Shown one piece after another: positions 38,301 through 45,222 of a stretch of 64,000 nt of DNA. The translations under genes were made by a program, and so were the position numbers. This DNA is from G963676095 sp963676095. GTDB lineage: Bacteria > Bacteroidota > Bacteroidia > Bacteroidales > Prolixibacteraceae. Each line of letters starts with the position of its first letter. Position 1 is the first letter of the stretch. Location: assembly GCA_963676095.1 (NCBI GenBank), contig OY781040.1, positions 3,410,001-3,474,000 on the forward strand, written 5' to 3'. Below the pieces are notes generated by a model, which ran no database searches, had not been told where the DNA came from, and saw nothing but the letters and a program-made list of their open reading frames with translations.

Positions 38301-38447
38301 GTATGAGAAAAGGATCTTTTGTCCTTCCTGTAGTTTTAATTGAAGGGTTTCGTCTTTTGCAATTCCGGCGATTGTAATGATTGAAAATAGGCATATCAAA
38401 GAAAAAGTTGTACTTGCTTTCATTTTGTTTGTCGTTTTGCTTTTCAA
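35367..38447 (-). CDS. LytS-type histidine kinase fused to a TlpA/thioredoxin-like periplasmic module
   Basis: A 1026-residue sensor kinase of unusual make-up. A signal segment (about 14-29) is followed by a helical/beta region reminiscent of DUF6263 (31-270), a beta-sandwich like the DUF4369 start of Bacteroidota TlpA proteins (about 295-420), a helical linker, and a thioredoxin-like region (about 650-775; DTVSIDQLTGGKPVFLYISG). The redox CxxC is absent: WAASRYYV stands where WAxWCxxC is expected. A transmembrane helix (about 785-808) leads to the His_kinase domain (His837 in SQMNPHFLFNSLNSVQ) and the HATPase (IVENAIMHGL, LEDNGIGI). It should sense an envelope signal and phosphorylate the LytTR regulator encoded next. 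Ligand unknown. Confidence 0.85.
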   Translation of the reverse strand: MKSKTTNKMKASTTFSLICLFSIITIAGIAKDETLQLKLQEGQKILFSYSRTSNQIEENELFGYVMDEKWIQEIHVGQSAGEKLLISVFPQRYIFNRFSNAGPDVHYDSMFPPAAGQSDDLKELNIKYGILEQLELRMELAATKNQIKLVNEEELSHRIEKELIKRNIGQGAQKVIKKQITADIEKIRLITSKYLLTFTDATYHSKDSLQLSSNDFLISRQEKLLKLKREAVYAGNQNEKLFQSAIIDQETGLVMEFLSVTSGTKKEKKFRPVPKSKKELFLLLKDSETFNPITTISGRIEQPDGRYVRIRVLKDPAGKEMKTYRAVLDSNNHFSLTIPLQRETFLFFANTVFEQQQTNVIPHVIYAEPGDHIIFDMAINGNDRVLKNKGDHSAENNLLFTFRPYIEEKIKNFLFGISVNFIVSITPEKITDLNELSDFIKKDQAREISENSSLSPLFRQYLSGEIMMEKLEMVNSLFYFSGAFAENTDLTPGYKAIYRDLKLFSDTFHIARYYNENGYFSRSAISTYASTRFSGNKRYSSPSSLDFRTLKRRPENILNQKEQLNNYLDLILCGSALAREKTGILSASIIYPGQFNSFAREKWFAIQSKIGNEVKDCSGDSFLNRFIDDRLLYAQEFLNGSVYKKKIFINQDGDTVSIDQLTGGKPVFLYISGDWAASRYYVDRLSKEHPEAVFFFLVSGNDYQKWKDYLKRAEPKAHQLFLPEGNNNLKDLFSINDFTSRMVVFGINGKIVDDNADSDLIEKYLTEALNPVIKEGKKTNNAVLLWIIGLLSGIIALFLTGFLIFKYRIKIKMKKQEQVKRLRELQLSSIRSQMNPHFLFNSLNSVQNLILKEKGREAHLYLADLAGLIRKILQNSQKEEVSLAEELETVNQYIRLEQLRFDFRFEQFIDEKVDQNNFMVPSMILQPIVENAIMHGLQEKAGDKILRLKILKKEHHVCIRLEDNGIGIKASKKQKTMSNGIGLSLNEERLKLMEEKYGEKYSIQITDLYETGKEGTLVEIVLPDEE

Positions 38448-38810
38448 TATCAGAATTTTTTGTGACCGTTTATATTAATAGGTACCCGGAACATATTCTT
38501 TCCTTTTTTGGTCTTGGTCAGTTCAAAATTTGGATAAATAAGTAAAGGTTCAAATAGTTATTTATTTAAAGGTTATATAAACTGATTGAACGGTCATAGA
38601 AAGCGGGCCGGAATCTGTTAAAAAGCTTTAAAAAGAGTCGATGTAACCGGAATAACCAGTAAAACAGGCAGATTTTAAAGAAATCGGGATGAACGGATAG
38701 CAATCAATGTTTTTGGGAGCTTCCTAGACAATATTCTTTTTTTTGTCTAATATCTTTTCTGATTCTGTTTTTTGCCTGTAAACTTGCTGAGAATTAAATA
38801 ATAAACAAAA
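38448..38810. other. Divergent intergenic region without visible genes
   Basis: This 363-base AT-rich spacer separates the divergent kinase and lipoprotein genes. No consensus promoter, repeat or small gene could be supported. Confidence 0.4.
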
Positions 38811-39704
38811 ATGGTTACGGGTAGGAAGGGATTTGAATATTTACTGCTTTCAATTTTGCTAGGTAGTTGTTCTCCTAAAGCCTATCAGAGTATGATGTGG
38901 AAAAGTGGGGGAGTAGCTCCTGACGGTAAAAATGAAGAATGGGGGGAACTGCTTAGCCACTACGATAAAAAAGGAAAGTTCTTTTATGAATTGGGGAATG
39001 ACTCCGACAATCTTTATCTGGCGGTGAGTTCGCGTGACGCTGGTACAACACAGGGAATCATGCGGGGAGGGATCGAATTTAAAATGGATCCTTCCGGTGA
39101 TAATAAGTTCCCGTTGCAGCTTACATTTCCTGTTCAGGATCAGCAACGCGGTCCGGGAATAAAGGGAACGGAAAACCAGGGGAAGGGAAACGCAAACCCT
39201 TTGGAAAAAAATATGAATCCCGGAGAGGGGATGAAAATGCCTGATACGCCCGGTTTAAAAGGACCTGGCGGAAAAATGATGGTAAAAGGATTCTCCGAAA
39301 TTGAAGATTCTTTACTGGCAAACGGAAACCCGTACGGGATAGAGGCGAATATGAATATGCGTGACAGTGTTCTTTTTGTGGAATTGAAAATACCATTTAA
39401 AACTTTTTATAAGGAGGTATTAACTCCTGCAGACACACTGCATCCGTTTAATTTTGAGATTCTGCTAAGTACAGTCGCTTCTTCGAAAAGCGAAGACGGG
39501 ATGCGTCCGGGCGGAGGATCTGGCTTTCCCCCTTCCGGTAGAGGAATGGGTGGGCCTGGTGGTGGGCCCGGCGGCGGGGGAATGTTTGGTGGAGGTGGAG
39601 AACGTCCTTCTGGTCCCCCTCCGGCGGGGAATGTCCAATCCGGTTTAAACTCCGGCAATAAAAAGATAAAGACCGAGTTTTTGATGAAGCTGTCTTTAAA
39701 ATAA
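38811..39704 (+). CDS. Lipoprotein with CBM9-like N-terminal domain and Gly/Pro-rich tail
   Basis: A 297-residue predicted lipoprotein: LLLSILLGSC supplies the lipobox with the modified Cys at about residue 20. Residues about 35-120 (VAPDGKNEEWGELL, ELGNDSDNLYLAVSSRD) resemble the start of carbohydrate-binding module family 9 or DOMON-like domains, where a D-G-x-x-x-E-W motif is followed by a line describing the modelled ligand response. The middle is rich in Gly, Pro and Met, and residues about 240-275 are a glycine-rich linker (GMGGPGGGPGGGGMFGGGGE). No enzyme motif is seen. A terminator follows. Confidence 0.65.
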   Translation: MVTGRKGFEYLLLSILLGSCSPKAYQSMMWKSGGVAPDGKNEEWGELLSHYDKKGKFFYELGNDSDNLYLAVSSRDAGTTQGIMRGGIEFKMDPSGDNKFPLQLTFPVQDQQRGPGIKGTENQGKGNANPLEKNMNPGEGMKMPDTPGLKGPGGKMMVKGFSEIEDSLLANGNPYGIEANMNMRDSVLFVELKIPFKTFYKEVLTPADTLHPFNFEILLSTVASSKSEDGMRPGGGSGFPPSGRGMGGPGGGPGGGGMFGGGGERPSGPPPAGNVQSGLNSGNKKIKTEFLMKLSLK

Positions 39705-39736
39705 TTCTGTGGGTTTTTTCATTATAAGTTGTGTGG

Positions 39737-39767
39737 GGGGGAGTCCGGAGGGGACTTCCCCTTTTTT
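39737..39767 (+). terminator. Rho-independent terminator after the lipoprotein gene
   Basis: GGGGGAGTCC pairs with GGACTTCCCC (one G-T wobble) around a five-base loop and is followed by six T residues. It lies 33 bases after the lipoprotein stop codon. Confidence 0.75.
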
Positions 39768-39850
39768 GAATGACAGATTTACATTGAATGAAGGCAATCA
39801 TATTGTGATATTGGAAAATATATTGATCCTATCGTGTAATACAGATTAAT

Positions 39851-39919
39851 TTGTGGTGTATGCTTTAACACCGTTGTGGTGTATGCTCTAACACCATTGT
39901 GGAGTACGCCTTAACACCT
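39851..39919. repeat. Three 23-bp tandem repeats, each containing an inverted repeat
   Basis: Units at 39851-39873, 39874-39896 and 39897-39919 share the form TTGTGGTGTATGCTTTAACA followed by CCN; a decayed fourth copy follows to about 39942. In the first two copies GGTGT and ACACC form an inverted repeat. The array stands in the 550-base spacer between convergent genes. Confidence 0.65.
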
Positions 39920-39942
39920 TTACGGGATATGCATTAGTCCTG

Positions 39943-40253
39943 TTCATCCAGACCGGTACATGCATTTGCTTTATAACGGATACAATGCGAGTGCAATTAT
40001 AAAGCTGCTGGTTTTGTTCAATGTGTTCTTTTTATGTCCTGATCTTCATCCAATAAAAAAACCCCGGCAAAATGGCCGGGGGTTACATGGCTTAATTGAT
40101 GGTTTAGTTTGCCTGGTCGCAGGGACGTTTTCATGAATAGTTCTTTTCCCTCATGAAAAACGTTTGTGACCGCAATGTATTTAAGCAGGCAGGCTATTCC
40201 CGAAGAATTCCGTTGCCTGTTGCCAGGGTGGATCCGAATAGCCGGCATGATCT
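39943..40253. other. Remainder of the spacer between convergent genes
   Basis: Only the minus-strand terminator at 40055-40083 is recognisable here. An open frame on the minus strand (40018-40248) runs through that terminator and does not look coding. Confidence 0.4.
40055..40083 (-). terminator. Rho-independent terminator of the Gfo/Idh-DUF1080 operon
   Basis: On the minus strand a GC-rich stem (ACCCCCGGC against GCCGGGGT, loop CATTTT) is followed by seven T residues. It lies about 170 bases after the stop of the DUF1080 gene. Confidence 0.8.
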
Positions 40254-43200
40254 TTAATCCAATTCTTTGATCCTGATATTCCTGAATCTAAGTTCTGATC
40301 CATGGCCCAGGAACCCGATATGTCCGGTATGCCGTTCCAGTCCCGGATGCTCCTTGTGATCGGCAGTCCCGTTGACAGATGCTTCCTTTACGTTTCCGTC
40401 CAGGATAACCTCCCCGTTGAGTACCACCTTAAAATTGTCTCCTTTCACGGTTACTTCTTCTTCATTCCATTGGCCGACAGGTTTAAGAAAGCCTCGTTTG
40501 GCAGGGATTACGCCATATACCGAGCCATGATACTGGTATGTCTGCAGGTTGGCGTAAACAGATGCGGTGTTATCAAGAATTTGTATTTCTTTCCCGACAT
40601 AGGCGGCATCGCCTTCGAGCGGGGCGTGTACCCCCAATCCGTTATTGGCCCCCGGGGTCAGCTGAAATTCAAACCGAAGGATAAAGTTTGAATATTCGTT
40701 GGCCGTGTAGAGGTTCCCGTGGCTGCCTTCCTTGGGGAGAACAGCAATCTCTCCGTCTTCGGCAACATAATCGACTTTGTTCCCGACCCAGTTATCGAGG
40801 TCATGCCCGTTGAACAGGGATACAAACCCTTCGGCTTTTTCATTCCCGCTTAACGAAGAGTTGTCCGGGTTGATCTCCCGCACGTAAAGGTTCCTGAAAG
40901 CCAGGTTTGTTCCGTGCGCCTGAAGTTCGATGGGCCCTTCGCTGAAGATCGGTAAGCTGCGGTCCCAGTAATTTTCAAGGATGACGTTGTCGACAACGAG
41001 TTTCCCGTTCAGATAGACCGTAACCCTTGGACCTACCATCCGGATACGGAAGGTATTCCAGTCGCCAATGGCATTGTCAGCCAAAACCAGCGGTTCGTCC
41101 GGATTATTCTGGTTGTTGTAGAGTCCTCCTGAACCTACCTGGGCCCCAACGTCCACACGGGCGGTATCCCAGATCTGCACCTGGGGAGTGCCGCGCAGGT
41201 AAATTCCGCTGTCCCCGTTTTTGGTAATCTTCCAGTCGACCAGCAAATCGAAGTCCTTATAAATTTTTTGAGAGCAAAGATTATCTCCGTTACCGTTAAA
41301 TACAATGCATCCGTCTTGTACCGACCAGTTTTCTTTCATGCGTTTATTGGCCGCTTCCTGCTCCCGGGCGAGTTCCTTGGGGGTCATTTTTGCCCTTTCG
41401 ATAGGATTTTTGACCAGGCCCTGCCATCCCGTAAGATCTTTTCCATTGAAAATTGATGTATACCCTTGTTCTTCCGGCATCTTGTCAAGGTATTCCTGGA
41501 TGTCTATTTTAAAATACTGGCTGTCGGGCCCGCTTATCTTGTTTTTTACCTTTACCAGCGTTTGGCGGACAATTTCCCCTGTCAGTCCGTTTTTCTCGCC
41601 GGCTGACGGAAGGGCAATTTCCATGGCCGACTGCGCTGCAACGTCGCTTAACTCATCCTGTTCCAGGTAGGGTGCGACAAAAATCAGGGAGAGAAATGTT
41701 TTGACAGATCCTGCAGCCTCGATTACCTGGCTTTTTTCAGGAACGGAAGTACACTCAGTCATTATTTTTTCCAACCATAATAACTGCTGATCGGCGGGAA
41801 TACCCGGTTTCAAAGCCTGTTCCAGGTAAGCTCCCAAAGCTTTTTCCCTCATATCCCGTAATTCTCCGGATTGGAATACCCCGGATAAAACAGGCAGGGC
41901 CGAGGCATCATTCCAGTTGGTCAATGCCTTAAATGCTGCTTTTTTCTCTTCCTGTTGCCCGGTTTTCATGATTGAAGTCACCGTTTTCAAGGCGTTACGG
42001 TCGTTCAGATAAGGAAGTACCGGGATCAGTTTTTCCTTTTGGGTACCTGCATTCATTTCGTTCAGAATGATTGAAGGAGAAGGGTGGTCCTCATCCAGAT
42101 AAAGGGTTATGATCGCTTGCTGAACAGCCTCTGTTTCCTTTGGATCGTTTGTCTTTTTCAGCAGGATAATCAGGTCGGCAATATCTTTGGGCCGGGCGAG
42201 CCGGCTGAGCGCATCAAAAGCCGCTTGTCTGATTTGCGGATCCGGGGAGGAGCACAGGGCAGCGATCCGGCTGTAATCGCTGGTCGCCCTTTTTGCAGCC
42301 ATAATACGGACGGCTATCGCTTTCCCTTTATCCGACAGGTTGCCGAGCCGGGAGGCAAGCAGGTCGCATTCCTTGACGGAACAAGCTGTCTGTAACGCCT
42401 GCTCCAGTACGTCATATTCCTCGTCATCCTGGACTTTTTGAAGCTGGTTCAGCAATTCCGGGACCGCCTTTTCGTGCTGGTTGACAGCCAGCGCCCGGGC
42501 TGCTTCTTCCCTGACCTGTTTATCCGTGGATGAAAGAGAGGGGATGATCGCTTCGTCGAGAACTGTTTTTTCCTGGCGGGGAGCCAGAAAATACAGAAGC
42601 TCAGCCTGAGTTTCATCCGGAAAATCTTTTAAGGCTTTTGCCCATTGTCCGGCCTGGGCTTCCGTGAGGTTTTCCCCTGCAATGCGAAGTACAGCATTCC
42701 GGTAAGCTTTATCCTGGTTCCGGATTTCCTTTAAAAGAAGTCCGGTCGGGTCTTGTCCCGGCGTACTGCAAAGTATGGACAGCGCTGCTGACCTGTACCG
42801 GAGCTGTCCGGGCTTTTGGCATTTTTTCAGAATATCGTTGCATACCGAATTGCTGATTTTTGCTTCTCCGTTGGCTTTTGTCTGGCGGGCATATTCCAGC
42901 CAGGCTTCCATGGCCCCTGTTTCATCAGGGGAGAAACCTGCTTTTTGTGCTGCTGCTTTCAATGTCTTCTCCGGAGTTTTTCCTCCCAGCTTCGCAAGGG
43001 CCGTATAAATTTGTCTGCAAGTCGGGGGATCTGCCTGTCCTGCAAGAGAAATCAGGTAGGGTCCGGCAGGCTTGAATTTAAGTATCCCGATCGCTTTTAT
43101 AAATTCAATTTGCTGTTTCCCGGTCTTTTTTTCGAGGTGCGAGAAGATCGTTTTCCCGGCCTCATCGGTGCCGATGCTTGTCAGCGCCGATACGGCAGGG

Positions 43201-43652
43201 GAATACAGGTCCGGAGTGTCGAGGTATTTTCCAAGGGCTGTTATTGTGGCTGATTGTCCGCAATAGGCAAGCCGACGGATAAAGAAAGCTTTTACTTCCT
43301 TATCTGATGACTTCTCCAGCGCGTTTATCAAGGCTGTTTCTACCAGGGGCCTGTTTTGTTCTTGTTCCGGCGATCCGGCGTATTGGGCCAGGCTTGCCAG
43401 CGCATAGCGTGCCTGTGTGTCGTCTCCTGTTCCGGGGGGAACAATGAGATCGCAGAAACTGGCTATTCCTTCGGAACCAAGTCCGATGATTTCATCCAAA
43501 AGTCTGTTTGTATATTCTGCATTTTGAGCAGGAAACTGTGCCAGAATATCTGCAACTTTAGTTCCTAATGTCCGTCTGTCCTGGCTGTTGGCCGAAACAG
43601 ACAGGAAAACTGCAAATAAAGCGACCAGTATATTTCTTATTGATTGTCTCAT
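40254..43652 (-). CDS. Secreted HEAT-repeat protein with two DUF1080 (3-keto-glycoside hydrolase type) domains
   Basis: A 1132-residue exported protein with a signal peptide (NILVALFAVFLSVSANSQ). Residues about 30-690 are HEAT-like helical repeats (for example AALCSSPDPQIRQAAFDALS, LPSLSSTDKQVREEAARALA in form). Two DUF1080 domains follow: about 725-925 (FNGKDLTGWQGLVK, DWKITKNGDSGIYLRGTP) and 945-1132 (FNGHDLDNWVGNKVDY, FQLTPGANNGLGVHAPLE). DUF1080 proteins have been shown to hydrolyse 3-keto-glycosides. The gene is 13 bases after a Gfo/Idh/MocA oxidoreductase, which would provide the matching 3-keto oxidation, so the two likely act in one pathway. The HEAT part may be a scaffold; its partner is unknown. 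Confidence 0.85.
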   Translation of the reverse strand: MRQSIRNILVALFAVFLSVSANSQDRRTLGTKVADILAQFPAQNAEYTNRLLDEIIGLGSEGIASFCDLIVPPGTGDDTQARYALASLAQYAGSPEQEQNRPLVETALINALEKSSDKEVKAFFIRRLAYCGQSATITALGKYLDTPDLYSPAVSALTSIGTDEAGKTIFSHLEKKTGKQQIEFIKAIGILKFKPAGPYLISLAGQADPPTCRQIYTALAKLGGKTPEKTLKAAAQKAGFSPDETGAMEAWLEYARQTKANGEAKISNSVCNDILKKCQKPGQLRYRSAALSILCSTPGQDPTGLLLKEIRNQDKAYRNAVLRIAGENLTEAQAGQWAKALKDFPDETQAELLYFLAPRQEKTVLDEAIIPSLSSTDKQVREEAARALAVNQHEKAVPELLNQLQKVQDDEEYDVLEQALQTACSVKECDLLASRLGNLSDKGKAIAVRIMAAKRATSDYSRIAALCSSPDPQIRQAAFDALSRLARPKDIADLIILLKKTNDPKETEAVQQAIITLYLDEDHPSPSIILNEMNAGTQKEKLIPVLPYLNDRNALKTVTSIMKTGQQEEKKAAFKALTNWNDASALPVLSGVFQSGELRDMREKALGAYLEQALKPGIPADQQLLWLEKIMTECTSVPEKSQVIEAAGSVKTFLSLIFVAPYLEQDELSDVAAQSAMEIALPSAGEKNGLTGEIVRQTLVKVKNKISGPDSQYFKIDIQEYLDKMPEEQGYTSIFNGKDLTGWQGLVKNPIERAKMTPKELAREQEAANKRMKENWSVQDGCIVFNGNGDNLCSQKIYKDFDLLVDWKITKNGDSGIYLRGTPQVQIWDTARVDVGAQVGSGGLYNNQNNPDEPLVLADNAIGDWNTFRIRMVGPRVTVYLNGKLVVDNVILENYWDRSLPIFSEGPIELQAHGTNLAFRNLYVREINPDNSSLSGNEKAEGFVSLFNGHDLDNWVGNKVDYVAEDGEIAVLPKEGSHGNLYTANEYSNFILRFEFQLTPGANNGLGVHAPLEGDAAYVGKEIQILDNTASVYANLQTYQYHGSVYGVIPAKRGFLKPVGQWNEEEVTVKGDNFKVVLNGEVILDGNVKEASVNGTADHKEHPGLERHTGHIGFLGHGSELRFRNIRIKELD

Positions 43653-43665
43653 GATTCTCGATGTT

Positions 43666-44934
43666 TTAAATTTTCCATTCTCCGCGCATGGGTTGGTTAA
43701 TCAGTTTGTTTGCCTCCTCGTCGTTGATAAATTCCTGTTTTACCGGATCGAAGTTCAGGGTGCGGCCAAGGCGTAACGCGATAGCTCCCATGTTGACAAT
43801 CGTGGCAGAGCGGTAACCGTTTTCTTCGTTCAGTGCAAATTTTTTACGGGTGCGTACCGATTCGCTGAAGACAGTTATCTGGGGTTCCGGATCGGGCAGC
43901 GTGTCAATCAGTTCTTTCAAACGGGGAATGTCGGACCTGAACCCCTTGTATATTTTCCCCTTTGGCCCTTCAATATAAGCAGCGTCCTGGTCCCTGTTCT
44001 CGCCATCAAGTATGATCTGGCACCCGTCTTCGTATGTATAGGTAATTCTTCTCCAGGTACCGACAGCATCATAATCCTGCTGGGGGGCATCGACTTCAAC
44101 TTTGACCGGGCTGGTATTGTCTTTGTTCAGGATGTACTGAACCGGGTCGATATAATGCTGTCCCATATCGCCAAGACCTCCGCTGTCGTAATCCCAGTAT
44201 CCCCTGAAAGTCTGGTGCGTACGATGCTCGTTGTAAGGTTTTTCCGGGGCTGGTCCGAGCCACATGTCATAGTCCAGCACTTCGGGGACAGGTTGAGGGG
44301 TGAGGTTGGTTTTTCCCACCCAATAGAATTTCCAGTTGAACCCGGTTACCCCACTGATCGTCACTTTCAGCGGCCAGCCCAGGACACCGCTGTCAACTGC
44401 TTTCTTCAATGGTTTTACAGGGGTATCAAGTCCGTAAAAAACGTCTTTAAACCGGAACCATGTATTTAGCCGGAACATGCGGCCTGTAGCCCGGATCGCT
44501 TCAACCACGCGTTTCCCTTCCCCGATAGTCCTGGTCATTGGCTTTTCGCACCAGACATCCTTTCCTGCTTCTGCTGCCATTACCGACATAATTCCATGCC
44601 AGTGGGGAGGAGTTGCGATATGGATGATGTCGACGTCGGGACGAAGAAGTACTTCCCGGAAATCGGAATACCCTTTCGCATCAGGCCCTGCAATTTTAAG
44701 AGCTTCCTGCAGGTGATTTTTATCCACGTCACATACGGCCAGTACACGGGTCCCTTCATAGGGAATATGACCTTTCCCCATCCCGCCGACTCCGATAATT
44801 GCCTTGGTAAGCTGATCGCTGGGAGCAAGGTACCCCGGCCCGCCCAAAACATGTCTGGGAATGATCGTGATTCCTGCGGCTGCAACCATCGATTTTTTCA
44901 GAAAATCGCGGCGATTGTTTTTGTGCTCATTCAT
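43666..44934 (-). CDS. Gfo/Idh/MocA family oxidoreductase with Tat-type signal
   Basis: A 422-residue exported sugar oxidoreductase. The N-terminus NNRRDFLKKSMVAAAGITII is a twin-arginine-type signal, expected for a protein that binds its NAD(P) cofactor before export. The Rossmann region reads KAIIGVGGMGKGHI, and EKPMTRTIGEGKRVVEAI contains the conserved EKP motif with the catalytic-site lysine. GLGDMGQHYIDPVQYIL fits the C-terminal domain. Such enzymes include 3-keto-forming dehydrogenases acting on glycosides, which fits the DUF1080 gene just downstream. The gene begins the two-gene operon. Confidence 0.88.
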   Translation of the reverse strand: MNEHKNNRRDFLKKSMVAAAGITIIPRHVLGGPGYLAPSDQLTKAIIGVGGMGKGHIPYEGTRVLAVCDVDKNHLQEALKIAGPDAKGYSDFREVLLRPDVDIIHIATPPHWHGIMSVMAAEAGKDVWCEKPMTRTIGEGKRVVEAIRATGRMFRLNTWFRFKDVFYGLDTPVKPLKKAVDSGVLGWPLKVTISGVTGFNWKFYWVGKTNLTPQPVPEVLDYDMWLGPAPEKPYNEHRTHQTFRGYWDYDSGGLGDMGQHYIDPVQYILNKDNTSPVKVEVDAPQQDYDAVGTWRRITYTYEDGCQIILDGENRDQDAAYIEGPKGKIYKGFRSDIPRLKELIDTLPDPEPQITVFSESVRTRKKFALNEENGYRSATIVNMGAIALRLGRTLNFDPVKQEFINDEEANKLINQPMRGEWKI

Positions 44935-45222
44935 TGTTGCTCAATAGATTTAGTTTGCGTCAATATTTTTATTGTAATATCGTCTCCTTTTGCAGTTCTT
45001 TTTGTCCGGAAACGGAGACAAAGTATAAATTTACTGAATTGTCCTAACAAAGAAAGTTGTGCTGGTATAATGCAGGGGGTAACAAATGGGGTAATGATCA
45101 GGGAAAATGAGAAAATTAATTATTTTTTGAGCCGGTTCCCGGATGATTGTGGTTTTATTGTTCCTATTGTTTTTTTTGTTTCTGGTGTTCCTGAGGGAAT
45201 ACATGGTCGTATATACTCCTGT

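Noticed and set aside
40018..40248. 76-residue open frame on the minus strand
   Set aside because: It runs through the intrinsic terminator at 40055-40083 and has no similarity that I recognise.
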